Positions 8,414 through 17,802 are shown, numbered from the stretch's first letter. The stretch: 64,000 nt of DNA from Thermomicrobium sp. CFH 73360 (GCF_023806465.1 NZ_JAMSLS010000002.1:310001-374000); one strand, 5' to 3'. Program-made: numbers and translations. The notes: a model not told the origin generated them from the letters alone.

Positions 8414-10186
8414 TCAGCTCAGCAGCTCGGCGATCCGACGATGCGCTTGGCGGAGCGACCACACGACCTGGTTCTGTCCACGCAAAAGATGCGTCCGTAC
8501 GCGGTGCCAACGATCACTCCCCGGCGCAAGCCGCGGTAGCTCAAGCGCAGCCGCCACCTCTGGGACTGGCGGGATCGGTTCGGCCGGATCATGGCGGAAG
8601 CGGCCACGGCGCACGTAATTGACCGGCACCAGGTGGCGCGCCAGCGCTCGCTGTGCCCCATTCATCCGCCGTACCTCCGGATCGTCGACCGGGCGATCCA
8701 AAAGGGTCGCGGTGTGCTCGTAGAACCGGTCAAGTGTCGTCAACAAGTTCCCCGCCGCTTGCAACGCCGGGCGAAGGTCGAACGCCTCACCGGCTGCTTC
8801 CTGGTAGCGATAGAGCGCAGCTTCGATCTCCCGGACCGTGGCTCGGAAATCGAGCGGATGGATCGGCGCATTGGCGAGGCGCAAAACGACCGCTGCATAG
8901 ACGCGGATGTCCCGCAGAAGCACGTCCGGGTCGGCGACCTCCATCGTATCGCCCTCGGTGTGCCACACGATATTGCCGCCGCAGCCTCCAACCCGATAGT
9001 ATCCCTTCGCCTGACGGAGCTCATCCGGCATCGTCGAGGAGAGCATGAGGCACCCGGTGATCCCCAAGTTCGTGAACGAGTAGTCGCCGGCACGCGGTGG
9101 GCGGGCCGTGGTGGCCTCCTTGCCCGTCAGGTCACGGATCGCGGTGCGCACCAGCGCCGCTGCCTCGGCCATGGCGGCAACGTCCCGATACTCGCTCGCC
9201 TCCCGGCAGCCAGGTGAGTCGCAGTTGACATGGGCGACGCAGTTTGGCACCAAGTCCTGCGCATGCGCGTCGGCATACCACGTGGAGCCAGCGTAGCGAC
9301 CATGCGAATGGCCGGACCACCAGGCGATACGCACCGTCCGCGCCAAAAGCTCACGGTGCTGCCAGAAGACGCGGGCCAGCTCCAAGAGCGCAGCGTCGCC
9401 AGTCGCATTGTCCCCGACCCCGACGTGCCAGGAGTCGAGGTGTCCGTGCAGCAGCACAAACTCATCGGCCGCCTGCGTCCCGGGGATCTCAGCGACGAGC
9501 ACCGGAAGAGGGCGCCACTCCGTCTCGACCATCGTGCTCACGGCCACCGTAACCGGTCCCTGAGCGGCCAGGGTGCGGAGCGCTTCACCGTCAGGTCGGG
9601 CAATCGCGAGCACCGGCACCGCTGGCACTGTCCCCTCCGCATCAAGGTCAGGCGACCCCCAACTGGTGGTGGCGATCCCTTCGTGGATTGCGTCGCCGGG
9701 GTGAACGAAGACCACGGCAAGCGCACCAGTGGCCGCCCAACGCACCGCCTGCGCGGCAAAGCCGAACCCCTCGACCAGCACCACCTTACCGCGCAGATCG
9801 GGAAGCTCCGGCGGAAGGGCAGCGCCAAAGAGCTCGGCCGACTCACCCTGCCCGGACATGACGACCAGCTCGCCGATCAGCTCGGCACCACCGGTTGAGG
9901 GAGAAAAGGCGAGCGTCTTGGCGCGCAGGGGACGCTCACCGGGTCCGACCACACGGAGCGTCGCGTAGACCGGGCGGGAGATCAAGCAGGTCGGCCAGAA
10001 GACACGAAAAGGGATGCCCCAGCGCTCGAGTCGGTCCGTCAGGTACTCGAGCGCCTGCCGTTCCTCAGGGCCGCCGGAGAACCGGTTAAGAAGCGAGAAG
10101 GTCTCCACCACGCCCCACGGCTCGTCGAGCGAGACGGCAGCCAAGAGACGACGTTCGACCTCCGGGTCGCGCCAGGCGGTGTGCAT
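8414..10186 (-). CDS. M28-family peptidase with PA domain, lacking the usual catalytic Glu pair
   Basis: A 590-residue cytosolic-looking protein (no signal peptide). ATG 10186 follows AAAGGGGTGGAGG; a longer in-frame start at 10255 lacks this site. The middle holds a PA-like insert (DLRGKVVLVEGFGFAAQAV... to about residue 230), and then an M28 metal-binding motif HGHLDSWHVGVGDNATG with His249 and Asp251. Where M28 aminopeptidases have the general-base Glu-Glu (AEE-GLLGS), this protein reads GHSHGRYAGSTWYAD, so the pair is replaced by Ser-His. Related WxGHSxGRYAGSTWYAD proteins occur in other bacteria as far as I recall, so this may be a subfamily with a different reaction. The gene stands alone, convergent with the UPF0145 gene. 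Confidence 0.8.
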   Translation of the reverse strand: MHTAWRDPEVERRLLAAVSLDEPWGVVETFSLLNRFSGGPEERQALEYLTDRLERWGIPFRVFWPTCLISRPVYATLRVVGPGERPLRAKTLAFSPSTGGAELIGELVVMSGQGESAELFGAALPPELPDLRGKVVLVEGFGFAAQAVRWAATGALAVVFVHPGDAIHEGIATTSWGSPDLDAEGTVPAVPVLAIARPDGEALRTLAAQGPVTVAVSTMVETEWRPLPVLVAEIPGTQAADEFVLLHGHLDSWHVGVGDNATGDAALLELARVFWQHRELLARTVRIAWWSGHSHGRYAGSTWYADAHAQDLVPNCVAHVNCDSPGCREASEYRDVAAMAEAAALVRTAIRDLTGKEATTARPPRAGDYSFTNLGITGCLMLSSTMPDELRQAKGYYRVGGCGGNIVWHTEGDTMEVADPDVLLRDIRVYAAVVLRLANAPIHPLDFRATVREIEAALYRYQEAAGEAFDLRPALQAAGNLLTTLDRFYEHTATLLDRPVDDPEVRRMNGAQRALARHLVPVNYVRRGRFRHDPAEPIPPVPEVAAALELPRLAPGSDRWHRVRTHLLRGQNQVVWSLRQAHRRIAELLS

Positions 10187-11010
10187 CCTCCACCCCTTTC
10201 CTGGTGTGGCCCGTGACCGGGCGATCTCGCGGGGATATCCTAACTGATCTCGCACAACTGCTGCATGAGACAGTGCTCACGCGTTCCCAGCACCCGGAAT
10301 CGTTTGCTCCGCTACGGGCAGGCGGGAATCCGGGGGCAATCACACATCCAGCTGCGCGGGACTGAAACCCAGGCGGGACAAGACGCCGCTCGCTGAAAGC
10401 CCGGCGAATTGCAACCTCACAACACCTTCACGACACCCGCTGCTCAATCCCTCAGGCCCCCTAAAGGGAACTTGAGTTGGAAACGTGGACACGAGACATC
10501 ACATGCTCGACCTTTGACGTGTGTCAGCGCGCGACCCCACGTTCGGAGACCACATGCCCGGGAGTTGACGTGCGCCAAGGTTGCAGCCCGGGGCTGAAAA
10601 CCCCGTTTCCATCCACTAAGCCCCGGAGGTGGCTGGCACGGAACCTTGTCTCCCGGGCAGTATCCCCCACGCCGTGGAGGGACAAATCGGATCCGGCTTC
10701 AGCCGACATCAGGATTGAGCTCGGTCGTTGACGGCCGGGCGAGGTGAATGACCAACGCCGGTTTCACGATTGAGTCCGGCCGTCAACGGCCGGGAAAGAT
10801 TCGGAGAGCGGCGTTGGGAGGGAGCCCGGCCGTTTGTCGTCAGGCAGCAACCAAGAGCATCCCTCTTGCGGCCGCGGTGTGCCCGGGGATGCCGGGCGAG
10901 GCACCGACCCACGCTGCCGGCCAACACGACCGAGTACCACAGCGCTTGGTTCCTGCTCGTTCGCTTCGCCAAACGGCAGTCCAGCGACGCATCCCCATCC
11001 GCTACTTCCA
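10187..11010. other. Non-coding gap carrying dispersed repeats
   Basis: No gene is supported in this stretch between divergent genes. Its right two-thirds belong to a repeat family (see 10545-10800). Confidence 0.55.
10545..10800. repeat. Dispersed repeat family 2, copy 1
   Basis: A degenerate block containing CATGCCCGGGAGTTGACGTG, a short palindrome around GCAGCCCGGGGCTG, then GGCTTCAGCCGACATCAGGA and the inverted pair GTTGACGGCCGGG / CCGGCCGTCAACGGCCGGG. The same elements in the same order occur at about 19,990-20,290, where the first element reads CATGTGCCCAGGGCTTGACG and the second TTCAGCCAGTATCGGGATTC. It has no coding capacity and resembles a REP-like intergenic repeat. Confidence 0.5.
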
Positions 11011-11058
11011 TTGACAACTGGACGGAGCGGTCGTAGAATACGTACATATGTTCGTATT
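11011..11058 (+). promoter_or_regulatory. Near-consensus sigma-70 promoter overlapping a 22-bp palindrome
   Basis: TTGACA (11011-11016), a 17-base spacer and TAGAAT (11034-11039) precede the sigma-like gene. A palindrome from 11037 to 11058, arms AATACG and CGTATT around a centre ACATATGT, matches in 20 of 22 positions and spans the -10 box and expected start site. This layout is typical of a repressor-controlled or autoregulated promoter. The same half-site (AATACG/CGTATT) occurs in the palindrome at 3736-3750. Confidence 0.7.
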
Positions 11059-11083
11059 TGCTCTGAGGGAAAGGGAGTAAGGG

Positions 11084-11917
11084 GTGCAGCAACCGTTTGC
11101 TTCCGGTGCCGATCAAGACCGTTTGGCGAATACCGGCCACGCCGCTGCCCAGCGGCTCAGTGGCACGGTACAGGCCCAGCACGCAGCAGGAGAAGGCCAC
11201 CCACCAGCGCAGGACCGTTACCGCCTGACGCCGAACGCTGCCCAGTCTCTGGACGGTCAGGAACACGCGACGCAGGCCGTTACAGACGCCAGGACCCGCA
11301 GCTCCTCTAGTGATCCTCCCCACGAGACCAAGAGCGGCCGCACGCGCCGCACCGGCACGGGCAGTGGACTCCCGCCCGACCCGATCGAAGAGGGGTTTCT
11401 GGACGGCCTGGCCCGCCTGGCTCAGCGCGGCGACCGCCAGCTACGCGACCGGCTCTACGAGCGCTTCTCCCCGTATCTGGACCGTGTTTGTGCGTCCCTG
11501 GCTCGCCGGGCCTGGGTACGCCTGGCAGAGCTGGACGATATCCGCCACGAAGGCTACCTTGTTTTCTGCACACTCCTCACCGATTGGCCGGGTGAGGAGC
11601 GCTTTGCCGGCTTTCTCTTTGCGCACTTTGCACGACGCCTCACCGCCGCCGTCCGGCGGTTCGAGGGGCTCCGTCCGCGCGGCCCGCTCGCTCCACCGCC
11701 GACGTTGGATGCCACGCTGGACGACGGCGCAGCAACAATGGCAGTGCTCGAACTCCTGACCGGCCTGGACGCCGCCGAGCGCACGTTGCTGGAACTCCTG
11801 CTCACCGGCTACAGCCTGCGGGAGGCGGCAGCGCGTCTTGGCATCAGCGAACGAACAGCGCGCCGCCGCCTCCGTCGGCTTGGTCGGCGGCTCCGGGCCA
11901 CTCCTGGCCACCCCTGA
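11084..11917 (+). CDS. Sigma-70-like DNA-binding regulator
   Basis: A 277-residue protein starting at GTG 11084, with GGGAAAGGGAG just upstream. The first 100 residues are low-complexity and probably disordered. Residues about 105-200 resemble sigma region 2 (LARLAQRGDRQLRDRLYERFSPYL, then LDDIRHEGYLVFCTLL). Residues about 225-275 resemble region 4, with a helix-turn-helix SLREAAARLGISERTARRRL. It may be a divergent sigma factor or a phage-type late regulator. It is the first gene of the accessory region, and its own promoter overlaps an operator-like palindrome. The link to the phage genes further right is positional only. Alternative: a plain HTH regulator without RNA polymerase binding. 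Confidence 0.6.
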   Translation: MQQPFASGADQDRLANTGHAAAQRLSGTVQAQHAAGEGHPPAQDRYRLTPNAAQSLDGQEHATQAVTDARTRSSSSDPPHETKSGRTRRTGTGSGLPPDPIEEGFLDGLARLAQRGDRQLRDRLYERFSPYLDRVCASLARRAWVRLAELDDIRHEGYLVFCTLLTDWPGEERFAGFLFAHFARRLTAAVRRFEGLRPRGPLAPPPTLDATLDDGAATMAVLELLTGLDAAERTLLELLLTGYSLREAAARLGISERTARRRLRRLGRRLRATPGHP

Positions 11918-11937
11918 CCGGGTGGGCCGCCGGTCAG
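11914..11937 (+). terminator. Hairpin at the stop codon of the sigma-like gene
   Basis: CTGACCGG (11914-11921) pairs perfectly with CCGGTCAG (11930-11937) over an 8-base loop, overlapping the TGA stop. There is no T-tract. Confidence 0.4.
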
Positions 11938-12664
11938 CCGGAGCACGGTGACCAGTCGCTTTGCAACCAGCACCGCCGCACCTTTTGAGCACCAAGCCTG
12001 CCTTGGAGCGGCGTGGCACCGGCTCGCTGCTGAGCCTGCTCGAGCCATCAGCCGCCCATGCGGGCCGGAGCGCGCAGCCTCCACGGCGCCCTGGAGCCGA
12101 AGCGCCGGCTCGAGTTTGGCGGACGCTGTCTTGCAACGGGTAACACCCGCACACCTGGCAACAGGACGAGAGTGACGCCAACAGCAGCGTTGCGCGCTAC
12201 TCAACAGCAGGAGTCTGTTCTCAACGTTGCTCGCACAGGCACGCTCCCGCGCCTCCTCGTCCTGCCCTGGCAACCGTCCCCAGCGGCGTCCCTGCTGACC
12301 TCGAAGAACTCCGGTCGGGCGCTCGGCGGGTCAGGTACGTTGCTCCAGGCGTCGAGACGCGCGTCGTGGCAGGTCGCAGGGCAGTGGACAACGCCCGCCA
12401 CTTCACGCAACCGCGCAACACGAGCACTCCCGAAAGGGATCATCGGTCATTGGAGTGGCCTCCATGGATCGGGCTCAAGGAGCTGCTTGCGGTGCCACAA
12501 CCCAAGCTCGGCCCCCCGTTAGGGCCAAGAGCACCGACCCAGTGCCGCGTGGCTCCGCCTTCACGGAGCAGGCCGCTTTTCGGCACGGCAGAATCTTCTT
12601 CGCCAGCGACATGACAGCGTGTGCGACATCGCGGGGACGTGTCGGGAGATGTACGGACATGCGA
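11938..12664. other. Non-coding gap
   Basis: About 730 bases with no supportable gene. Open frames on both strands have arginine- and serine-rich composition typical of GC-rich antisense reading. Confidence 0.5.
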
Positions 12665-12693
12665 TTGACTCGGCACGTTGTTCGTTGTATAAG
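12665..12693 (+). promoter_or_regulatory. Sigma-70 promoter for secreted protein gene
   Basis: TTGACT (12665-12670), exactly 17 bases, then TATAAG (12688-12693), about 95 bases before the start at 12789. It is the only strong promoter match in this AT-richer patch. Confidence 0.65.
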
Positions 12694-12788
12694 GTGAGAG
12701 AAGAATGCTGACCTGACCGTACGTACCGGGGGACGGTCGCAGGTGCGTATGCGTTGGGTCGGTGAGATGGCAAGAAGGAGGTGCGGGT

Positions 12789-14231
12789 ATGAGTCTTTTG
12801 CGACCGTTACGTCCTGCCGCTGACGGGGAACGGCGGCGCTGGCGGCTGGGTGGCCGAGGGGTCGCGCTCCTGGTCGCAGCGGCACTGGTGGTGGCAGCGG
12901 TGCTCCCGTCGGCCGCGCAGAGCGTCTACGACTGGATCATCGCTGGCCACCGTGTGCCGAATCTCCCGCCGGAGTCGGCCGTGGTACCAGCAGCTCCCAA
13001 GCCGGGGTGCCGGTACTTCCCGGAGACGCGGCACAACCTGTGCGGTGAATTCCTGGCCTATTGGGACCGCACGGGCGGGCTGATGCAGCATGGCTATCCG
13101 CTCACGGAGGAGTACTATGCGCCCGAACTCGGCGTGACCGCGCAGTGGTTTGAGCGCGCCCGCTTCGAGTTCCACCCGAACAATCCGCCGCAGTTCCGAG
13201 TGCTCGAGGGCCACGTCTCGCGGGAGATCATCATCCTGCTCGCCCAGCGGCAACAGCTGACACCCGCCCCGACCTACACGCCGTACCCGACCTACACGCC
13301 GTACCCGACACCGACGCCGGCACCGACGGCGACGCCGACCCCAACCCCGACACCGACCCCAACGCCGCTGCTTGCCGTCCTGCGTATCACTGATCCGTCG
13401 GGGAACCCGGTTATCGGCCCCAAGCTGACCGTGAGCGGTTTTGGGGAAACGTATGTGTTGCCGATTCGGGACGCTAGCGGGAACCAAATTACCAACGGTA
13501 CGATACCAACTTCATGGAGGGTGAGCTGCGATACCAATTTCAACCCTGGTACACCGCTGTCCATTATTGAGTATGAGGAGATCAATGCCGGCTCGACATC
13601 AGATATACTGACGATGACCGGGGCCACCGGGCTTGCTGCCAACGCATCGTATCGAAATATCACTGCAGATCCCTTTGGCGATGCGCAGGTGAATGTGACC
13701 CTGAACACAACCCCCGCTGAGGACGGTGACGTCCTCCGTATTGAGTGCTGGTCTGGGAACTATCCGGGACTAATCAAGCTCGCCGAGGTGCGCGTCATCT
13801 TCACCAAGCTGACACTGACGCTCCAAGATCTGGGCAATCCGAACGACGCCCGGGTGCGGGGCACCCCACAAGTGGGCCCAGCCGCCGACGGCCGCCTCGT
13901 CGCTCGTGTGCTCCGCGGTATCACGGGGATCAACGGGGTACCGCTGATTTTGCGTAGCGTGAATTCGGATATGGCCGCAGTCGATGATTACATCTTCACG
14001 AACACCTCTACAACATGCCCGTACAACACCGATGTCCAAGTCTTAGGTACAACCACGACGGTCGGCCCAGGCGCGGGGACGTTCCAGCAGGATGTGTACT
14101 GGCAGTGTGATGGTGGCGCCAGCACTCCCGAAGCCGGCGTCTTCCGCGTCTACTGGGACGCGAATCAGAATGGTGTCCCCGACGATATCTATGAGGGGGT
14201 TTCGCAAGGCAGCGGCACCCCGATCAGCTGA
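12789..14231 (+). CDS. Secreted protein with FPET/WFER surface module and Pro-Thr linker
   Basis: A 480-residue exported protein. ATG 12789 follows AAGGAGGTG; a start at 12762 has no site. A basic N-terminus and a hydrophobic segment (GVALLVAAALVVAAVL, about residues 26-41) ending near AAQS form a signal peptide or anchor. Residues about 78-160 carry a Chloroflexota-type module (YFPETRHNLCGEFLAYW, GYPLTEEYY, VTAQWFERARFEFHP) that recurs in the phage endolysin at 27176-28432. A linker of TPYPTYTPYPTPTP repeats follows, then about 280 residues of Ig-like or invasin-like beta-rich sequence with several cysteines. It is probably a cell-surface protein of unknown role. Convergent with the tail-like gene. 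Confidence 0.65.
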   Translation: MSLLRPLRPAADGERRRWRLGGRGVALLVAAALVVAAVLPSAAQSVYDWIIAGHRVPNLPPESAVVPAAPKPGCRYFPETRHNLCGEFLAYWDRTGGLMQHGYPLTEEYYAPELGVTAQWFERARFEFHPNNPPQFRVLEGHVSREIIILLAQRQQLTPAPTYTPYPTYTPYPTPTPAPTATPTPTPTPTPTPLLAVLRITDPSGNPVIGPKLTVSGFGETYVLPIRDASGNQITNGTIPTSWRVSCDTNFNPGTPLSIIEYEEINAGSTSDILTMTGATGLAANASYRNITADPFGDAQVNVTLNTTPAEDGDVLRIECWSGNYPGLIKLAEVRVIFTKLTLTLQDLGNPNDARVRGTPQVGPAADGRLVARVLRGITGINGVPLILRSVNSDMAAVDDYIFTNTSTTCPYNTDVQVLGTTTTVGPGAGTFQQDVYWQCDGGASTPEAGVFRVYWDANQNGVPDDIYEGVSQGSGTPIS

Positions 14232-14259
14232 AGTCGTCGGGTCACTTTCATCTCAGGGC

Positions 14260-14285
14260 AGGGGCCGGCTCCTGGGCCGGCCCCT
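14260..14285. terminator. Bidirectional terminator hairpin
   Basis: AGGGGCCGGC (14260-14269) pairs perfectly with GCCGGCCCCT (14276-14285) over a 6-base loop, between the convergent secreted-protein and tail-like genes. Confidence 0.65.
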
Positions 14286-14290
14286 CCGTT

Positions 14291-16090
14291 TCACCCCACC
14301 TCGACGAGCTCCATGTCTACGCGCCGGGCGTGGCGCACGTCGATCCCCTCCCACCGCTCACTGAGCCCTACCACCTGCACCAGGCAGTCCTCGCCAACCC
14401 CCGCATCGATGTCCCGAAACGCGACCACCGCCCCGCTCCGCCAGAGCTCCCACAATGCTGCGGCGAGCGTCCCTCCATCCCGCGTCTCCGCCCCACCACT
14501 GTCCCGCAGCAGCGGCGGCGCAAGCTGCACCGCAAACTGCCAGCGCCGCCGCGGTAGCCAGACTCCCTCACTCGCGCTTCCTCCACTTCCCTCCCCCACC
14601 GCCCCACCGGCCAACGCCCAGAGGCCCACGACCGCTGGCGACCAATCGGTGACGCCACTAACCGCAACCGTGGCCTGAAGCGCAGGAGACTCAAGCGGCA
14701 TGGTGAACCGCTCTTCCAGCACCACAAAGCCGCTCGCTGCCCCACCACCCACGCTCCGCCAGCTCCCCCAGCTCCAACTGGCCCCAGCATCGGCACTCCA
14801 GCCCACTCGCGCCTGCACCGCGCTCGCACCGCCCTCACCCAGCCAGGCGAGCGCCGCACCGACCCCAAGCCAGGGCACACTCGGCAGAGGGAGCCCCACC
14901 GCCAGCCCACTGGCCACGCGGAAGCTGCTGCGCAGTCCCGGAGAACCAGGACGGGGGACGGCTTGTCCGACGAGGAGTCCGTTCGTCCCCACCTGCACGA
15001 GCAGGAGGTCCGCGTCTGGGTGTCGGCCACCGACAGCCACCGGCCAGCCAGCCCCACTATCCGTCCACTCCTCCAGCAGGTACCACGGCTCCTCGCGCTC
15101 CCAATCCAGCACCAGCCCCTGCAGGGTGGCGAGTCGGCCCGGCGTGGCCCAGAGCTGCCACCGTCCGCTCACGGCGTCCTGGAGCACCACCCACAAGTAC
15201 CCCCCGGCACTCGCTGCCCCACGTGTCGCCAGCCCCCGTGGTCCGGTCGGCGTCCAGCCCCGGACCGACCCGGTGGTATCGGCCCGGTGCACTTGGCCAC
15301 TGAGCCAGGTATAGAGCGCGGTGCCGTGCCCGACGAGGAAGGCACCGTCGTCTTGGTTCAGCAGTGGCGTGAAGGTGAACAGGAGCTCGGCCGTGGTGCC
15401 TTTCAGGCGCCAGAGGGCGGTACGGGTCAGGGCCCAGACGAAACCAGCATGGCTGGCAAGCCGCCGCACTGGCGCGTCAAGGAGGAGCGTCGTGGAGCTC
15501 GTCGCCGCAGTGTAGCGGAGCACGCGGTCGTCCTGCCCGGCCGTGGTGGGCACCAGGTAGCCCGCTTGGCCATCGGTCGCGATGAGCCGTGCCGTATTCT
15601 GGTAGAAGCTCGTTGTGTAGGTGTTGGCCACAAGGTCGATACTCGAAACCTGCGCAGCAGACCCGTGGGTCAAGAGCAGCCTGGTGCCCATCTGGCAGGC
15701 ATCGACGACCGCGGCCGCGAGCGACCGCACTTCAGTCAGCCCACTGTAGCCGCTCCCCGGCGTTCCGGCGAGCCGCCACTGCCGATTGCCCGCGACCAGA
15801 TGCACCTCGGGTGCTACGATGCCGCTCCAGGCTGGACTCCCGCTCGGCCAGTTGGCCGGCGCGGTCGCCTCCACCAGTCGCGGTCCGGCGCGCAGCCCTT
15901 GCCCGTCCCAGACCGGCCAGGCGCCCAGGGAACTCCAGTACCGATCAGCTGCCCGCTGGAGTGCCTGCCCGGCCCGCGTAAAGCTCCGTACCACGACCCG
16001 TACCGGCCCGCTCGGCCGACGCGCCAGTGTCTCCCGCCGGTAGGTCCCGGGCAGGACCACGAGCGGGATTCCCGCCAGTTCCACCTCCAT
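14291..16090 (-). CDS. Phage tail/virion structural protein-like
   Basis: A 599-residue protein starting at ATG 16090 after AAGGGAAGGTG. The central part has repeated short beta-strand units (for example LIATDGQAGYLVPTTAG, ASHAGFVWALTRTALWRL, LVGHGTALYTWLSGQV) suggesting a beta-propeller. The last 90 residues (WQFAVQLAPPLLRD ... LAAALWELWRSGAVVAFRDI ... VQVVGLSERWEGIDV ... MELVEV) match the pattern of C-terminal domains of siphophage tail and virion proteins, where W-x-x-G-x-x-V-x-F-x-D is followed by a strand ending in LVEV. It is the last gene of the minus-strand phage series and is separated from the capsid gene by the DUF559 repeat cassette. Identification as tail is moderate. Confidence 0.55.
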   Translation of the reverse strand: MEVELAGIPLVVLPGTYRRETLARRPSGPVRVVVRSFTRAGQALQRAADRYWSSLGAWPVWDGQGLRAGPRLVEATAPANWPSGSPAWSGIVAPEVHLVAGNRQWRLAGTPGSGYSGLTEVRSLAAAVVDACQMGTRLLLTHGSAAQVSSIDLVANTYTTSFYQNTARLIATDGQAGYLVPTTAGQDDRVLRYTAATSSTTLLLDAPVRRLASHAGFVWALTRTALWRLKGTTAELLFTFTPLLNQDDGAFLVGHGTALYTWLSGQVHRADTTGSVRGWTPTGPRGLATRGAASAGGYLWVVLQDAVSGRWQLWATPGRLATLQGLVLDWEREEPWYLLEEWTDSGAGWPVAVGGRHPDADLLLVQVGTNGLLVGQAVPRPGSPGLRSSFRVASGLAVGLPLPSVPWLGVGAALAWLGEGGASAVQARVGWSADAGASWSWGSWRSVGGGAASGFVVLEERFTMPLESPALQATVAVSGVTDWSPAVVGLWALAGGAVGEGSGGSASEGVWLPRRRWQFAVQLAPPLLRDSGGAETRDGGTLAAALWELWRSGAVVAFRDIDAGVGEDCLVQVVGLSERWEGIDVRHARRVDMELVEVG

Positions 16091-16800
16091 GCGTCACCTT
16101 CCCTTCAGGCACGCGTCTCAATGCGGCTGCCCAATGGCGCACGTCAGCACGCTCGCCAACCGCGCGTTGCTGCGTCACACTGGCTGCGACCAGAGATCGA
16201 TCACCAGGCACCGCAGCGCGCGGACACTCTTGCGCACTGGCCTGCGCGGTGGGAATGGCAAGACCAGGCAGCAGACCGCCGGAGGCACGGTCTTTGTGTG
16301 TCTGCCAAGGCGTGCAGCGTCGAACCGCGGCATGCTGCCCAGGTCGGTCTCGGCTGCGCAGTCTGCGCTCTCCCCTACTTACCAAGTCGGCGACCGCTGC
16401 GCCACGCGGTACGCTCAAGCTTCCACGGCACCGCCCCCCGGTTCCCCACAGGACTGGGAACTCCCGGTCCACCGCACAGCCGAGGTCGCCCGCGCTCCAA
16501 CGCACGGGCGGGATCGGCCACATGGTTCAGTCGATACGACCATTGCATCCCACGCCACAAAAGTCAGGCATCTCCTCCGCCGACCTCCCCGCCCCAGCGA
16601 CCCCTCTTGCCGCAGCGGGCACCGACTTCGGGCGCATGGCCTCTCCGTATCGCCCCGCTTGCCAGCGTGCGCCATCCTTGTTCACGGACCTTCAGCCGTC
16701 CTGCAGCGACCGCTTGGTCAGCGCCCGGCATCCTGGTGAAAGACCCGGCGGGAAATCGGAAGGCCCACGCGCAGGCCCGTCCAGCCAGCACCCCATGATC
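16091..16800. other. Non-coding gap upstream of tail-like gene
   Basis: No gene supported. Long open frames cross it in several directions, but none has a start signal or protein-like composition. In an ordinary tailed phage this position would hold further tail genes. Confidence 0.5.
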
Positions 16801-17215
16801 TCCCTCTCGCGCTGGTTCCTCCCTCCCCAGGCCCCCTCTCCCCCTGGTTCTGCCCTCACCCCCTCGGCCCTGGCGACTGTCTTCACCCCTGCCCGCGTCC
16901 CGTATCTGCCTCCCGAAGCGCCCGTGACCACTCTCCCACTGGTTCTGCCCTCACCCCCAGGCCCCCTCTCACCCACGGGTTCTACCCTCACCCGCTGGCC
17001 CCCTCTCCCACACTCAGTGGGAGAGGGGGCCTTCCCTCACCCCCTGCCCCCTCTCCCACTGGTTCTGCCCTCACCCCCAGGCCCCCTCTCCCGCACGGAG
17101 CGGGAGAGGGGGTTGGGGGTGAGGGGTGTCTCTGCAGGAGGAAGCTGGTTCCCCCTGTCCCGCCAGATGGGCCACGGGTTGGGAGTGAGGGTGGTTCTGA
17201 CGGGTGAGAGAGGTT
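16801..17215. repeat. GGGAGAGGGGG/CCCTCACCCC repeat array, left of DUF559 gene
   Basis: Tandem half-units (CCCCCTCTCCCACTGGTTC ... TGCCCTCACCCCCAGG) at about 16,830, 16,930 and 17,048 lead into two palindromes. One is CCCCTCTCCCAC / GTGGGAGAGGGG at 16999-17029. The larger is centred near 17,096: CCCTCACCCC...CCCCCTCTCCCGC paired with GCGGGAGAGGGGG...GGGTGAGGG (17068-17125). The array ends with a 65-base block (17127-17191) that is repeated, with 5 mismatches, at 18379-18443 on the other side of the endonuclease gene. Confidence 0.85.
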
Positions 17216-17439
17216 AGCGGGTAGAGGGGACCGGCTGCAGCGGGGATTGTGGAGTGCGGGCAGAAAGGGAACCGCTGTCGATCCGCTCTCTGACCGGCGG
17301 TGAAGGAGGGAACGGGATCAACGAGCCGACGGCGTCGGGTGGCTGACGACTCCCTAAGGTTCAGCAGAGGACAATTGGCTGAACTGGAGTTCACCAGTCT
17401 GGATCATTCTCTCTCACTCGTGCGCAACCGCCGAGCGGT

Positions 17440-17802
17440 TCACTCGGGTCTTGACGGAAGTGCCCGATGGATCCGCTCGAGAACCTGTGGCAGGTCGTCA
17501 AAAACGTCGTGGTTCTCGAATCGGAGGACGGTATAGCCGAGAGCTCGGAGGTACTCGTCCCGGTACTGATCGTACTCTTGCTGCTGCTCATGCACTGGGC
17601 CATCGACCTCTACCACAAGTCGAGCAGCAAGGCACACGAAATCGACGATGTACGGACCCAGCTGGTGCTGGCGGCGGAACTTCCAACCGGCGAGCTGGCG
17701 ATTCCGCAGAGCGTTCCAAAGACGGCGCTCGGCCTCTGTCTGTCGAGCCCGCAGCTCGCGCCGCTGCAACCGGCGATTCTCTCGTTGCTCGTCCATCCAC
17801 AT
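17440..17802 (-). CDS. DUF559 (Vsr/restriction-endonuclease-like) protein
   Basis: About 120 residues from ATG 17802 (a second ATG at 17796 is equally possible; no strong ribosome binding site is seen; the frame opens further upstream but without family similarity). The sequence shows the DUF559 pattern: RRELRARQTEAERRLWNALRNRQLAGWKFRRQ, then VDFVCLAARLVVEVDGPVH with the PD-(D/E)XK-type D...E-x-DG-x-x-H residues, and LRALGYTVLRFENHDV. Family members are predicted single-domain nucleases related to Vsr. It is flanked on both sides by arrays of one complex palindromic repeat, as RAYT transposases are by REP sequences. Substrate and function are unknown. Confidence 0.8.
   Translation of the reverse strand: MWMDEQRENRRLQRRELRARQTEAERRLWNALRNRQLAGWKFRRQHQLGPYIVDFVCLAARLVVEVDGPVHEQQQEYDQYRDEYLRALGYTVLRFENHDVFDDLPQVLERIHRALPSRPE

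Noticed and set aside
14963-16798. A 611-codon plus-strand open frame opposite the tail-like gene
   Set aside because: No start signal, no protein-like patterning; the minus-strand gene has a good ribosome binding site and a recognisable C-terminal domain.
16027-17217. A 396-codon plus-strand open frame running into the repeat array
   Set aside because: Its 3' half is translated palindromic repeat (Pro/Leu/Ser-rich), so it is an artefact of low stop density.
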